From an uncultured Aquimarina sp. (GTDB lineage Bacteria; Bacteroidota; Bacteroidia; Flavobacteriales; Flavobacteriaceae), in the NCBI GenBank assembly GCA_947500545.1, contig CANMSO010000003.1, positions 62,001 to 126,000 on the forward strand: a stretch of 64,000 nt of DNA, written 5' to 3'. A program made the translations under genes and the position numbers. Of the stretch, positions 1-8,743 are shown in pieces. The first letter of the stretch is position 1; each line of letters starts with the position of its first letter. A model generated the notes under the pieces. That model was not told the DNA's origin, ran no database searches, and saw only the letters and a program-made list of their open reading frames with translations.

Positions 1-1085
1 GTGAATTACATACATTGATCAAAAATGTTGATGAGTATTATAATGATTACGAACCAACAAAGGCTACTAGAGCAATCTCTTACTTTGTTCAGGAAAATCT
101 TAGTAATTGGTTTGTAAGATTAAGCAGAAGAAGATATTGGAAGGGTGACTACCAACAAGATAAGATTTCTGCATATCAAACATTATACACTTGTATGCTT
201 ACAGTAGCCAAACTTGGAGCTGCCGTAGCACCATTTTTTATGGATAGACTGTATAAGGATCTGGTTGCTGGGACGAAGAAAGAAAGTTTTGAAAGCGTGC
301 ATCTTTCCAATTTCCCGAAGTATGATAATGCTTTTGTCGATAAAGGATTAGAACACAAGATGCAAAAGGCGCAAACCATTTCTTCTTTGGTACTTTCATT
401 ACGCCAAAAAGAAAAGATTAAGGTTCGTCAACCACTGCAACGTATCATGATCCCGGTACTAAATGAAGCAGAGAAAAATGAAATTAATGACATTGCCGAT
501 CTTATAAAAAGTGAGGTAAATGTTAAAGAAATCGAGCTTATTGATGATGCATCTGGTATATTGGTAAAGCAAATCAAGCCTAATTTTAAATCTCTAGGCC
601 CACGCTTTGGGAAAGATATGAAGTTGATAGCCAATAAGATACAAACATTCGATCAAGAAACCATAAAAATTCTTGAACAAACGGGCAGTTTTGATGTAGA
701 AATTAATGATAAAATTATTACATTAGGTACCGATGATGTAGAAATTAGTTCTCAAGATATAGAGGGCTGGTTAGTTGCAAATTCTGGCACTTTAACCGTA
801 GCACTGGATGTAACAATAAGTCCAGAACTTAAAAAAGAAGGGATCGCCAGAGAGCTTGTTAATCGTATTCAAAATATTCGTAAGGATAGTGGATTCGAGG
901 TGACTGATAAAATAGAAATTGTTTTTGAAGAGAATAAGACTATTAAAGAGGCTGTTGCAACTAATGAGGTATACATCAAAAATGAAACCTTAACCGAATC
1001 AATTGAGTTTTCAACCAATGTAATAAATGGTACAGAAATTGCGTTTGATGAGATTGCAACCCAATTGATAATAAAAAAACATTAA
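1..1085 (+). CDS. ileS: Isoleucine--tRNA ligase, C-terminal part (5' end outside window)
   Basis: This is the C-terminal end of cytoplasmic isoleucyl-tRNA synthetase, which charges tRNA-Ile with isoleucine. The reading frame is open from base 3, so the gene starts upstream of the window; the HIGH and KMSKS catalytic motifs lie outside it. What remains is the anticodon-binding region (the motif NWFVRLSRRRYWKGD early in the fragment) followed by the long C-terminal tail typical of Bacteroidota IleRS. The DksA-like gene follows after 4 bases, so the two are probably co-transcribed. Assignment rests on motif recognition and on the ileS-dksA order usual in flavobacteria. Confidence 0.93.
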   Translation, partial: ELHTLIKNVDEYYNDYEPTKATRAISYFVQENLSNWFVRLSRRRYWKGDYQQDKISAYQTLYTCMLTVAKLGAAVAPFFMDRLYKDLVAGTKKESFESVHLSNFPKYDNAFVDKGLEHKMQKAQTISSLVLSLRQKEKIKVRQPLQRIMIPVLNEAEKNEINDIADLIKSEVNVKEIELIDDASGILVKQIKPNFKSLGPRFGKDMKLIANKIQTFDQETIKILEQTGSFDVEINDKIITLGTDDVEISSQDIEGWLVANSGTLTVALDVTISPELKKEGIARELVNRIQNIRKDSGFEVTDKIEIVFEENKTIKEAVATNEVYIKNETLTESIEFSTNVINGTEIAFDEIATQLIIKKH

Positions 1086-1089
1086 GAAT

Positions 1090-1473
1090 ATGGCAGAAGA
1101 TGTAAAAGTAAGGTACAGCGATGCAGACTTAGAAAAGTTCAGAGGGATTATCGTTGAAAAAATGGAAAAGGCACAGAAGGATTTGGAATTACTTCAAAGT
1201 GCATACAAGAATGACGGAAATAATGGAACAGATGACACCTCGCCTACATTCAAAGCATTTGAAGAAGGCAGTGAAACTATGTCCAAGGAAGCAAATACGC
1301 AACTTGCTATAAGGCAAGAGAAATTTGTGCGTGATCTAAAAAATGCATTATTACGTATAGAAAACAAAACATATGGTATTTGTCGTGTAACAGGTAAATT
1401 AATTAATCCAGAGCGATTAAAATTAGTTCCTCATGCCACATTAAGTATTGAGGCCAAGAACATGCAGAGCTAA
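1090..1473 (+). CDS. dksA: DksA/TraR-family transcription regulator, degenerate zinc finger
   Basis: A 127-aa protein of the DksA/TraR family, which binds the RNA polymerase secondary channel and adjusts transcription, often with ppGpp. It has an N-terminal helical coiled-coil region (about residues 8-95) and the family C-terminal segment YGICRVTGKLINPERLKLVP. The classical CxxC...CxxC zinc finger is not intact: only one cysteine is left in this segment, so zinc binding by the usual four cysteines is unlikely. It begins 4 bases after ileS and is followed by a strong hairpin terminator. Loss of the cysteines is, as I recall, common in Bacteroidota homologues. Confidence 0.85.
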   Translation: MAEDVKVRYSDADLEKFRGIIVEKMEKAQKDLELLQSAYKNDGNNGTDDTSPTFKAFEEGSETMSKEANTQLAIRQEKFVRDLKNALLRIENKTYGICRVTGKLINPERLKLVPHATLSIEAKNMQS

Positions 1474-1498
1474 TAAAATACTAAGATGTTAAATTATT

Positions 1499-1535
1499 AA
1501 AGTGCTTTCTATTAATTTAGAAAGCACTTTTTTTT
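1499..1535 (+). terminator. Rho-independent terminator after the dksA-like gene
   Basis: An 11-bp perfect stem (AGTGCTTTCTA / TAGAAAGCACT) with a 6-nt loop is followed by a run of T. It closes the ileS-dksA transcription unit and separates it from the sigma-factor operon. Confidence 0.9.
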
Positions 1536-1545
1536 ATTTATAAAT

Positions 1546-1570
1546 GTAACCTTTTTCAAAAAATAAGGTA
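1546..1570 (+). promoter_or_regulatory. Possible ECF-type promoter upstream of the sigma gene
   Basis: GTAACC at 1546-1551 followed by AAGGTA at 1565-1570 resembles the -35 (AAC-containing) and -10 elements recognised by ECF sigma factors, which often drive their own operon. No TAnnTTTG housekeeping -7 element is seen here. This is inference from weak motifs. Confidence 0.35.
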
Positions 1571-1603
1571 TTAATATTAGAAACCAACCAAAAGAGTAAC
1601 ATC

Positions 1604-2137
1604 TTGAAGAATTTAACAGACGAAGAATTAATGATTCTGGTATCCAACGGAAATTTAGATATGATGAGTATCCTATTTGAAAGGTATCATGTAAAAATCT
1701 TTAATTTTTTATTGAAAATGACACGAGACCGAGACATAAGCCAGGATATAACTCAGGAAGTTTTTTATAAAGCTATTAAATATAGAGCCTCATATAAAAA
1801 TGGGAAGTTTTCATCCTGGATTTACACCATTGCAAGAAATGTGTTTTCAGATCATTATCAGGCTCAAAAAAACAAAGAGCAACGATTAGACAGTATAGAG
1901 TATAAAATCAAAGATCAAGAAACTGACTTTATTGAAAATAATGAAACCACAGAGCAATTAAACCAGGCATTGAACCAGCTAAATAAAGGAGATAAAGAAC
2001 TAGTTATCATGAATCGCTATCAAGGAATTAAATATCAGGAGATTGCAGAGATTACGGGCTCAACTGCCGGAGCCGTAAAAACAAAAGTGCACCGGGCGAT
2101 ACATAAATTAAAAGATTATTATTTACAAAACATATAG
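1604..2137 (+). CDS. ECF-type RNA polymerase sigma-70 factor
   Basis: A 177-aa extracytoplasmic-function sigma factor. Region 2 is recognisable in residues 20-85 (FERYHVKIFNFLLKMTRDRD... DITQEVFYKAIKY... FSSWIYTIARNVFSDHYQ) and the region 4 helix-turn-helix in about 120-170 (MNRYQGIKYQEIAEITGSTAGAVKTKVHRAI). The start is TTG, just after a weak purine-rich stretch; no ATG lies near enough to keep region 1-2 intact. The anti-sigma gene follows after 5 bases and two DUF4097 genes follow that. The regulon and signal are unknown; cell-envelope stress is a reasonable guess from the partner proteins. Confidence 0.9.
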   Translation: MKNLTDEELMILVSNGNLDMMSILFERYHVKIFNFLLKMTRDRDISQDITQEVFYKAIKYRASYKNGKFSSWIYTIARNVFSDHYQAQKNKEQRLDSIEYKIKDQETDFIENNETTEQLNQALNQLNKGDKELVIMNRYQGIKYQEIAEITGSTAGAVKTKVHRAIHKLKDYYLQNI

Positions 2138-2142
2138 CTATT

Positions 2143-2934
2143 ATGAACTGTAATGAAATAGAAGGGCAACTGATCGATTTTATAGACCATAATTTAGATC
2201 AGGCGACACATCAAAAAATTGAAGAGCACTTAAAAGATTGTAAGAGTTGCAGTAGTACTTTGCATGAACTTCAAATTGTATTTGAAGCCATGAGTAGCGA
2301 CCCAAAAAAATTGCCTAACAAAAGTTTACAAACAAACTTTGAAAAAATGTTAGCAAACGAAAAAGAGTTACTTGCCAACTCTAATGTAATATCTATTGGC
2401 AAGAAAACAAATGTCTCTTGGAAAACAGCTATACAGATTGCAGCCACTATTGCACTAGTACTCTCTGGATATTTCTTTGGTAAATTTCAAAATAATGAGT
2501 TTTTCTCTAAAGAAATAGCAGTATTGAAAAAAGAAAAAACACAAATGAAAGAAGTGATGACCATTTCACTTATAGAAAATGAATCTGCAAGCAAAAGATT
2601 ACAAGCCGTAAACTACGCAGAAGAATTTGAAAAACCAGGTAACGATATTCTAAAAGCTTTAATAAATAAAATGCATTACGACGATCATATCAATGTGCGA
2701 CTTGCTGCAGCAGAAGCACTTGCAAAGTTTTCGGATTCAGAGATGGTACGTAAAGCATTAATACATGCAATGGATTTAGAAAAAGATCCCGGTATGCAAA
2801 TCGAATTAATTCAAATATTAGTTTCTATTGAGGAAAAGCGCGCGGTTCCCTCTATGGAAAAGTTACTTCAAAAAGAAGAAACACCAGACTATGTAAAAGA
2901 TCAAGTAAAGATTGGTCTACCTAATTTAATTTAA
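2143..2934 (+). CDS. Zinc-finger anti-sigma factor with HEAT-repeat C-terminus
   Basis: A 263-aa membrane anti-sigma factor for the preceding sigma protein. The N-terminus carries a zf-HC2 zinc-binding motif (H29-x3-C33-x2-C36) expected to hold the sigma factor at the inner membrane. One transmembrane helix lies at about residues 94-113. The periplasmic part (about 160-255) resembles HEAT repeats (DDHINVRLAAAEALAKF; ALIHAMDLEKDPGMQIELIQ), a plausible protein-sensing surface. It is 5 bases from the sigma gene and 20 bases from the first DUF4097 gene, so one operon is likely. Confidence 0.85.
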   Translation: MNCNEIEGQLIDFIDHNLDQATHQKIEEHLKDCKSCSSTLHELQIVFEAMSSDPKKLPNKSLQTNFEKMLANEKELLANSNVISIGKKTNVSWKTAIQIAATIALVLSGYFFGKFQNNEFFSKEIAVLKKEKTQMKEVMTISLIENESASKRLQAVNYAEEFEKPGNDILKALINKMHYDDHINVRLAAAEALAKFSDSEMVRKALIHAMDLEKDPGMQIELIQILVSIEEKRAVPSMEKLLQKEETPDYVKDQVKIGLPNLI

Positions 2935-2954
2935 AAATCAAAAAACGAATAATC

Positions 2955-3710
2955 ATGAAAAAAATAGCAATAGCACTACTTTTTCTAATATCAATTGGAA
3001 ATCTAAAAGCGCAAGATTATACAAAATCCCTGCAAGGGATCAAAAAAGTAAAGATCTCTTCGGCATCTGGGGTAGATATAAAGACACACAATAAAAATGA
3101 ACTTGTCATTATAGGAAATGATCGTAAAACACCTGAAAAAGCAAGAGGATTAAAAGCAGTCTATGCAGGCGGAAGCGATAATACCGGTATAGGTGTTTAT
3201 GTAGATAAAGATGGAGAAGCTCTTGTGATTAGGAACCTAAAAAATATGCACAGCAAAGTTTTAGAAATTTACCTTCCTGGTACCATTAATATTACCGTAG
3301 AAAAGAGTAACCTAGGAGGTGTTGCCATTGAAGGATTCTCATCAGAAATTGAAGCGATAACGAATGTAGGAAGTATTACCCTAAGGGACGTAACAGGTCC
3401 GGTTGTTGCAAAAACGGCAACAGGAGAGATTAATATCGTATTTAACAAAGTAAGTCAAAGCTCTCCTATATCACTTATTTCTGCAACAGGAGCAATAGAT
3501 GTAAGCCTGCCCTCTAGTACTCCTGCTAATTTAGAATTAAAAACTGCAATGGGAGAGATTTATACTGATTTTGATATCAAATTTCCCGTTAAGGATAATG
3601 ATATGAAATTAATTGCTGGTAAAAGAGCTATTAATACCGCAATAAATAATGGCGGGGTAGACATTAGTCTAAGATCATCTACAGGAAATATTTACCTGAG
3701 AAAGAAATAA
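2955..3710 (+). CDS. Secreted DUF4097-family beta-repeat protein
   Basis: A 251-aa exported protein with a Sec signal peptide (MKKIAIALLFLISIGNLKAQ, cleavage near residue 20). The mature part consists of repeated short beta-strand segments (VEKSNLGGVAIEGFSSEIEA, VGSITLRDVTGPVVAKT, ATGEINIVF, ATGAIDVSLPS, TGNIYLRKK) typical of DUF4097, a predicted beta-helix/adhesin-like fold. The biochemical role of this family is not established. It sits in the sigma/anti-sigma operon and is followed by a second family member, so it may take part in whatever envelope response the sigma factor controls. Confidence 0.75.
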   Translation: MKKIAIALLFLISIGNLKAQDYTKSLQGIKKVKISSASGVDIKTHNKNELVIIGNDRKTPEKARGLKAVYAGGSDNTGIGVYVDKDGEALVIRNLKNMHSKVLEIYLPGTINITVEKSNLGGVAIEGFSSEIEAITNVGSITLRDVTGPVVAKTATGEINIVFNKVSQSSPISLISATGAIDVSLPSSTPANLELKTAMGEIYTDFDIKFPVKDNDMKLIAGKRAINTAINNGGVDISLRSSTGNIYLRKK

Positions 3711-3742
3711 AGAGGTCAATCAATTAATCAAAAACGAACAAC

Positions 3743-4456
3743 ATGAAAAATTTAGTAATCCTTACCATGCTGTGCTTTGTTTCATTACAAATACAAGCAC
3801 AAAAAGTAATCGAGAAACAACTTAACACTTCAACAAAAGAAGTTAAAGTAGAATTCAAATTCGCAGAAGATATTAAGATAAAGACTTGGGACAAAAGTGA
3901 AGTATATCTAAAAGCAGAGGTTAGTGTAAACGCAGGAGAATTTGATGATTACTTTGACCTAAAAATAGATAACTCTTCTACCGTTCTGGATATAAAATCA
4001 AGTTATGGGGATTTATTTGATAAATGGAAGAAAGAACGTGGTTCTAACCGCAATAACAACTGGGGCCCATGCAATAACCTGGATATTGATGCTAATTACA
4101 CACTTTATCTTCCCAAAAACTATAGGTTACGAGTAAAAAGTATATCTGGTAACGTTCAATCCGAAAACTATCAAGGAGAATTAATCGTAGATATTATAAG
4201 TGGAAATATTGATATCAAAAACTATAGCGGAGACCTCAATCTTAAAACAATAAGTGGTGATATTGACATTAATGTTGCAAAATCAAGATTAAAAGCAGAG
4301 ACTATTTCAGGAATGATTTACTCTGATAAAGATATGAATTTTGATCACGGCAAAAACCGAATAGTTGGCAGTAAAGTAAGCGGGACTTTTGGAGGTGTAA
4401 AAAGCCAATTAAACCTTAAAACTATTAGTGGAAGTATTTTTATACGAAAGCAATAA
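3743..4456 (+). CDS. Second secreted DUF4097-family protein
   Basis: A 237-aa exported protein with a signal peptide (MKNLVILTMLCFVSLQIQAQ). Repeated turns of the form SGN(V/I)xxxNYxG and TISGDIDI (for example SISGNVQSENYQGELIVDII, SGNIDIKNYSGDLNLKTI) indicate a beta-solenoid of the DUF4097 type. It follows its paralogue after 32 bases and ends the operon in front of a long hairpin terminator. Both proteins end in a similar strand (GSIFIRKQ here, GNIYLRKK in the neighbour), which supports duplication. Function unknown. Confidence 0.75.
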   Translation: MKNLVILTMLCFVSLQIQAQKVIEKQLNTSTKEVKVEFKFAEDIKIKTWDKSEVYLKAEVSVNAGEFDDYFDLKIDNSSTVLDIKSSYGDLFDKWKKERGSNRNNNWGPCNNLDIDANYTLYLPKNYRLRVKSISGNVQSENYQGELIVDIISGNIDIKNYSGDLNLKTISGDIDINVAKSRLKAETISGMIYSDKDMNFDHGKNRIVGSKVSGTFGGVKSQLNLKTISGSIFIRKQ

Positions 4457-4472
4457 TACTTAATATATCACT

Positions 4473-4521
4473 AAAAAGAAATTAACCACCCTGTTACCTA
4501 AGGGCGGTTAATTTCTTTTTT
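4473..4521 (+). terminator. Rho-independent terminator after the sigma operon
   Basis: A long stem (AAAAAGAAATTAACC..CCCT against AGGG..GGTTAATTTCTTTTT, one internal mismatch) with an 8-nt loop and a T-rich end. The A/T symmetry would let it work in both directions. Confidence 0.88.
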
Positions 4522-4567
4522 ACGGCCTTATTCTTTATCTCACAGTCAATAAGCAGTCACATAAGTG

Positions 4568-4597
4568 TTTGTAAAACAAAATAAAATACTATTTTTG
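4568..4597 (+). promoter_or_regulatory. Bacteroidota-type promoter of lspA
   Basis: TTTG at 4568-4571, 18 nt of spacer, then TATTTTTG at 4590-4597. This matches the flavobacterial -33/-7 consensus (TTTG, TAnnTTTG) exactly and lies 35 bases ahead of the lspA start codon. Confidence 0.75.
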
Positions 4598-4632
4598 TCC
4601 GTCGCTTTTAGCACCTACAAACTGATACGTTT

Positions 4633-5244
4633 ATGTCCTTAAAGAAATCTATTTTAATTATAATTTTAGTATTACTGATTGATCAAATCACTAAGATTTA
4701 TATCAAAACTCATTTCAATCTTCATGAAGAAGTAAATGTATTTAGCTGGTTTCGTATTGTATTTGTAGAAAATAAAGGAATGGCATGGGGATTCGAGTTG
4801 CCAGGTAGTTATGGAAAACTTGTTCTGACATTGTTTAGATTGGTTGCTATTACCGGGATTGGATATTGGCTTTATGATTCTGTTCGCAAAAACAGTCCCG
4901 CTATCCTTACTTTTTGTATTGCTTTAATTTTTGCCGGAGCTTTTGGTAATATTATAGATTCAGTATTTTATGGTATTCTATTTGGTAAGAGTACAAATAT
5001 TGATGTTGCAAGCTTTTTACCAGAAGGAGGAGGTTACGAAAGTCTATTTTATGGTAAAGTAGTAGATATGATTCAGTTTACCTTTTATGATGATATTTTA
5101 CCAGAATGGATCCCTTTTTGGGGTGGGCAACATTTTTCTTTTTTTGATCCTGTTTTTAATATTGCAGATTCTGCAATAAGCATTGGGGTGTTCTTATTGA
5201 TAGTTTTTTACAAAAAGGCTTTTCCAAAACACGAAGAAATATAA
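4633..5244 (+). CDS. lspA: Lipoprotein signal peptidase (signal peptidase II)
   Basis: A 203-aa inner-membrane aspartic protease that removes signal peptides from diacylglyceryl-modified prolipoproteins. Family blocks are visible in order: DQITK (17-21), VENKGMAWGF (45-54), GNIIDSVFYG (105-114), VVDMIQF (143-149) and FNIADSAISIG (175-185). The catalytic dyad should be Asp145 and Asp179. It is longer than the E. coli enzyme because of an insertion at about 115-140 and another after 150, as in other Bacteroidota. Its own promoter and the terminator before it show that the sigma operon has been inserted between it and dksA. Confidence 0.93.
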   Translation: MSLKKSILIIILVLLIDQITKIYIKTHFNLHEEVNVFSWFRIVFVENKGMAWGFELPGSYGKLVLTLFRLVAITGIGYWLYDSVRKNSPAILTFCIALIFAGAFGNIIDSVFYGILFGKSTNIDVASFLPEGGGYESLFYGKVVDMIQFTFYDDILPEWIPFWGGQHFSFFDPVFNIADSAISIGVFLLIVFYKKAFPKHEEI

Positions 5245-5258
5245 TTAATACGCTGTAC

Positions 5259-5660
5259 CTAAACTAATATTCTCTCGAAATCATTAAGCTTAATTGGTTT
5301 AGCTAAGTAATCTGAAACAACGTCGATTGATTTTGCGCGTTCAATATCTCGTGAGTCTATAGAAGAACTCACCACATAAAGATCAATATTTTCACTAATC
5401 TTATTTCGAATTTTTGAAAATTCTTTCAAAAATTCCCATCCATCCATTATCGGCATATTAATATCAAGAAAAATAACCTGCGGCACTTCCTCTTCCTTAT
5501 TGTCTTCAACAAAATTTACAAAAAACTCTAATGCTTCTTTGCCATTATTAAATACTAAAACTGACTTAGATAGTCTTCTAAGCTCTATAATTTTACTAAC
5601 TAGATTAATGTAAATATTGTCATCATCAATGATGCAAACGGTTTCTATATTTTGGGGCAT
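5259..5660 (-). CDS. Single-domain response regulator (CheY-like receiver)
   Basis: A 133-aa stand-alone receiver domain with no output domain. The acidic cluster is IDDDN (11-15), the phosphoacceptor is Asp66 in VIFLDINMPIMDG, the conserved Ser is in VVSSS (96-100) and the conserved Lys is K121 in YLAKPIK. Proteins of this kind in flavobacteria usually act with hybrid or orphan histidine kinases. No kinase gene is adjacent; the cytosolic kinase at 31923-33152 is far away and a link is only a guess. It converges on lspA with only 14 bases between the stop codons. Confidence 0.88.
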   Translation of the reverse strand: MPQNIETVCIIDDDNIYINLVSKIIELRRLSKSVLVFNNGKEALEFFVNFVEDNKEEEVPQVIFLDINMPIMDGWEFLKEFSKIRNKISENIDLYVVSSSIDSRDIERAKSIDVVSDYLAKPIKLNDFERILV

Positions 5661-5726
5661 ATTAGGGGTAAAAAATTATAAGTATCCAATATAGAATAAA
5701 GTATCCTTGAATGCAAGAAATGTTAA

Positions 5727-6296
5727 TTAATTCTTAAAATAATGTGTTTCTAAGGGTGTCACGCAAAGATCTAGTTGGATATCTGTATCAATTACACTTC
5801 CTATTTCTTTTTCTGGTTCAAAAAATGAAAGACCAACTTTTATTGTTTCGGGCTTACATTTTGCTAAAAATTTATCATAGAAGCCTTTTCCGTACCCTAC
5901 CCGATTCCCATATTGATCAAAAGCAAGAAGTGGTATAAAAACTACATCTATCTTTTCTTCTGGGATTGATATCCCATCCGTTGGTTCTGGTATCCCCCAT
6001 AAGTTTAGTTTAAGTACTGTATTATCAGTAAGCAAAATATGTTCAAGAGAATTATCTTCAAAATTACTTTTAGGTACAATTACATTTTTATCTTTCCCTT
6101 GAAGAATGTGCAAGATAAATTCTGTATTAATCTCTTTATGTTTTAAAATTGGGAGAAAAATATGATAATACGATTTTTCCCATAGCGGTAATTGAAGTAA
6201 CCGATTGGCAATATCCATACTCATATCTTCGATTTCCTGATTACTTAACTCAGATCTTAATACTTTGTATTTATCACGTAGTTCCTTTTTATTCAT
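5727..6296 (-). CDS. 5-formyltetrahydrofolate cyclo-ligase
   Basis: A 189-aa cytoplasmic enzyme that converts 5-formyl-THF to 5,10-methenyl-THF with ATP, recycling a dead-end folate. The N-terminal basic segment (MNKKELRDKYKVLRSEL) and the nucleotide/phosphate-binding motif GYGKGFYDKFL (134-144) are diagnostic. Its start codon lies inside the end of the M14-family gene (8-base overlap), so it is the last gene of the leftward RimB-RimK-deacylase cluster. The functional connection between folate repair and that cluster is not obvious. Confidence 0.9.
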   Translation of the reverse strand: MNKKELRDKYKVLRSELSNQEIEDMSMDIANRLLQLPLWEKSYYHIFLPILKHKEINTEFILHILQGKDKNVIVPKSNFEDNSLEHILLTDNTVLKLNLWGIPEPTDGISIPEEKIDVVFIPLLAFDQYGNRVGYGKGFYDKFLAKCKPETIKVGLSFFEPEKEIGSVIDTDIQLDLCVTPLETHYFKN

Positions 6297-7269
6297 CTAC
6301 CAAATCTCTAGTTATCCTAAATATAGCGTCGCCTTTATATACAATTGGTGATTCATTTACATTAATAATATATCCTTCATAATTAGACTTGACCTCATGT
6401 CTCATTTTGCCATAAGGGTCGGTTATTGTTGCTAGAACCTCTCCTTTGGCAACATGTTTACCAATCGGTATTTTAATATGAAGCAACCCACTATATTTGG
6501 CTCGCATCCAAATACTCTTTTGTATAATTATACTCTTGGTGTCCTGAAGAGGAGCCTCAAAATCAGTATGCAACATATCAAGATGTTTAAGTATGCGCAT
6601 AGTGCCCTGCACTCCTTCTTTGGCTATTTCTTTACTACTATTTTGAGATTTCCCTCCCTCAAACAACAATATGTCTTTCCCTTTTTTGGCGCAAGTAGCA
6701 CGATAGGAGCCATCTAAATTTTTTGATAAAAGTGTAAACGGTGCATTAAATACTTTTGCTAAGGCTACTAATTTTTCATTCTTAGGGTCAACTCTTATAT
6801 GAGGAGCATTAAACCTACTAGCTCCTCCTGTATGAAAATCTAAACAAAAATCTGCAGCTGGTAAAATGTCATTTATAAACTGATATGCAAAGCGACTAGC
6901 TAATGAACCATTTTTGGTTCCTGGAAAAACTCTGTTTAGATCACGCCCATCAGGAAAAAAGCGATCCATATTTAAAAACCCAAACACATTAAGTACGGGA
7001 ATACAAATAACACTTCCCTTTGCAGGTTTATTGATTTTTTTAGCAATAATTTGCCTTACGACTTCTACTCCGTTAATTTCATCACCATGTATACCTGCAG
7101 TAATAAGCACCGTTGGACCTGGATTTTTTGATCTTTCAATTATTATAGGTATTTCTACCTTGGTAGAGGTATATAATTTGGCAATATTGAAATTGATCGT
7201 TTTACTACATCCCAAAGGGATTTCGTTACCCAGTATATTAAGTATATTTTTCTGTGTATTTTCTATCAT
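6289..7269 (-). CDS. Succinylglutamate desuccinylase/aspartoacylase-family (M14) deacylase
   Basis: A 326-aa zinc carboxypeptidase-like hydrolase of the AstE/aspartoacylase group. Zinc ligands are visible as H61 and E64 in GIHGDEINGVEV and H146 in FCLDFHTGG; an Arg-rich substrate loop follows (DGRDLNRVFPG). The last ~90 residues form a lipoyl/barrel-like domain (GKHVAKGEVLATITDPYG). It is 5 bases downstream of the RimK-like ligase and overlaps the cyclo-ligase. In this context it probably trims the product of the ligase, an amidated or glutamylated peptide, rather than acting in arginine catabolism. The substrate is unknown. Confidence 0.82.
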   Translation of the reverse strand: MIENTQKNILNILGNEIPLGCSKTINFNIAKLYTSTKVEIPIIIERSKNPGPTVLITAGIHGDEINGVEVVRQIIAKKINKPAKGSVICIPVLNVFGFLNMDRFFPDGRDLNRVFPGTKNGSLASRFAYQFINDILPAADFCLDFHTGGASRFNAPHIRVDPKNEKLVALAKVFNAPFTLLSKNLDGSYRATCAKKGKDILLFEGGKSQNSSKEIAKEGVQGTMRILKHLDMLHTDFEAPLQDTKSIIIQKSIWMRAKYSGLLHIKIPIGKHVAKGEVLATITDPYGKMRHEVKSNYEGYIINVNESPIVYKGDAIFRITRDLVDE

Positions 7270-7274
7270 AGCTG

Positions 7275-8147
7275 CTATGCACTTCTTTCAATATAACGAA
7301 TAATAGCTTTTGCAATATCTTTTCCAGTTGTACTTTCTATTCCTTCTAACCCAGGAGAGGAGTTAACCTCTAAAATAAGTGGCCCGCGATCACTTTGTAA
7401 CAAATCTACACCGGCAACTCCCATTTTTAGTGCTTTTGCTGCCAATATAGCCGCCTGCTCTTCGTGCCTACTTAGTTTCATTAAGGATGCTGTACCTCCT
7501 CTATGCAAATTAGATCTAAATTCTCCCTCCTTACCTTGTCTTTTCATCGCTCCCACTACCTGTCCATCTACCACAAGCACTCTTATATCTGCTCCTTTAG
7601 CTTCTTTTATGTATTCTTGCACTATAACTCTGGCCTGCAACCCATTAAAAGCTTCCAATACTGATTCAGCAGCCGTTTTGGTTTCTGCAAGTACAACACC
7701 CAATCCTTGGGTACCTTCTAGAAGTTTAATAATTAATGGCGCGCCCCCTACATGAGAGATAACCTCTGAAACATCTTTAGAATAATTAGTAAATACAGTT
7801 TTTGGAAGACCTAATCCAGCTTTGGATAAAATCTGCAAACTTCTTAGTTTATCTCTGGATTGCACCAGTGCTTGCGATTTTAGAGTGGTAAATACATTCA
7901 TCATCTCAAATTGCCTAACAACCGCGGTTCCATAAAAAGTTATAGAGGATCCAATTCTAGGGATCACCGCATCTACATGATCTAATTTCCTACCTCGATA
8001 ATAAATCTCGGGTTTTTGCCTTTCAATTACAATATCACAATTTAATGGGTCTATTACCTGTACATTATGTTTTCGTTTTATCGCAGCTTGAACAAGCGCA
8101 TCAGTAGAGTACAAATTTGCACTACGAGACAAAATCTTAATATTCAT
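7275..8147 (-). CDS. rimK: RimK-family ATP-grasp alpha-L-glutamate ligase
   Basis: A 290-aa ATP-grasp enzyme that adds glutamate residues through amide bonds; E. coli RimK modifies the C-terminus of ribosomal protein S6. Visible are the N-terminal pre-ATP-grasp domain ([20 protein letters not shown]), the glycine-rich loop [10 protein letters not shown], the IVQEYI strand and the metal/ATP-binding end [15 protein letters not shown]. Its ATG overlaps the stop of the RimB-like gene by one base (TAATG), suggesting translational coupling. Homologues with the same neighbours occur widely; whether S6 is the target here is not shown by the sequence. Confidence 0.85.
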   Translation of the reverse strand: MNIKILSRSANLYSTDALVQAAIKRKHNVQVIDPLNCDIVIERQKPEIYYRGRKLDHVDAVIPRIGSSITFYGTAVVRQFEMMNVFTTLKSQALVQSRDKLRSLQILSKAGLGLPKTVFTNYSKDVSEVISHVGGAPLIIKLLEGTQGLGVVLAETKTAAESVLEAFNGLQARVIVQEYIKEAKGADIRVLVVDGQVVGAMKRQGKEGEFRSNLHRGGTASLMKLSRHEEQAAILAAKALKMGVAGVDLLQSDRGPLILEVNSSPGLEGIESTTGKDIAKAIIRYIERSA

Positions 8148-8575
8148 TACGGCTTTTGATTATATGACTGATTTTCTAATTGAGGGTCAACTAGAAATCT
8201 TCCGCTTAAAAATTTACGGCCAATCAATACAGGAAAACGCATGTCATCGCGAGGAGATAAGGTAAGCGTTATTGGATAAGTTTTATCGAACACAGTAATT
8301 TGAGTTCTTATTGCAAAACGCATTTCAACTTTTCCATTACTGCTTTTTACAGCTGTAATATCATAATTTTTAAACGTAAATCTTTTGCCATTATACTCGG
8401 GATGCGTAGCATCAAGAAAACTACATTGCAAAGTTTGATCAATTTCTCTAATATCAATACAATCAATAGAGGAGGTATACACCCCTGTATCGATTTTGGC
8501 ATCGATATCTACTAATTCTAAGAGTGGAAAATCCACTTTATCAGTCCGGCCAATTATTTTCTTTTCATTTTCCAA
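8147..8575 (-). CDS. RimB-like retropepsin-type aspartic protease (ATP-dependent zinc protease family)
   Basis: A 142-aa small protein with the single Asp-Thr-Gly motif of a dimeric retropepsin ([10 protein letters not shown], Asp29) and a downstream strand [11 protein letters not shown] with the hydrophobic-Gly pattern of pepsin-like folds. Databases call this family "ATP-dependent zinc protease", but the sequence shows a retropepsin core. It is the first gene of the leftward unit: protease, ligase, deacylase, cyclo-ligase. By analogy with rimABK-type clusters it probably cleaves what RimK builds. Confidence 0.8.
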   Translation of the reverse strand: MENEKKIIGRTDKVDFPLLELVDIDAKIDTGVYTSSIDCIDIREIDQTLQCSFLDATHPEYNGKRFTFKNYDITAVKSSNGKVEMRFAIRTQITVFDKTYPITLTLSPRDDMRFPVLIGRKFLSGRFLVDPQLENQSYNQKP

Positions 8576-8743
8576 AAAAACAGAATAATCTTATAGAACT
8601 ACTAAAGTAAGAAAAATCAAGATGTATTATGAGATATCGTATGTTTTTAATGAAGCAATCTCATTTAATTCAGTATTTAACAAAATTTAAACTTTATATA
8701 TTTATACTTCAATTGAGGTAAACCCTTAACTTTACATTGGAAT

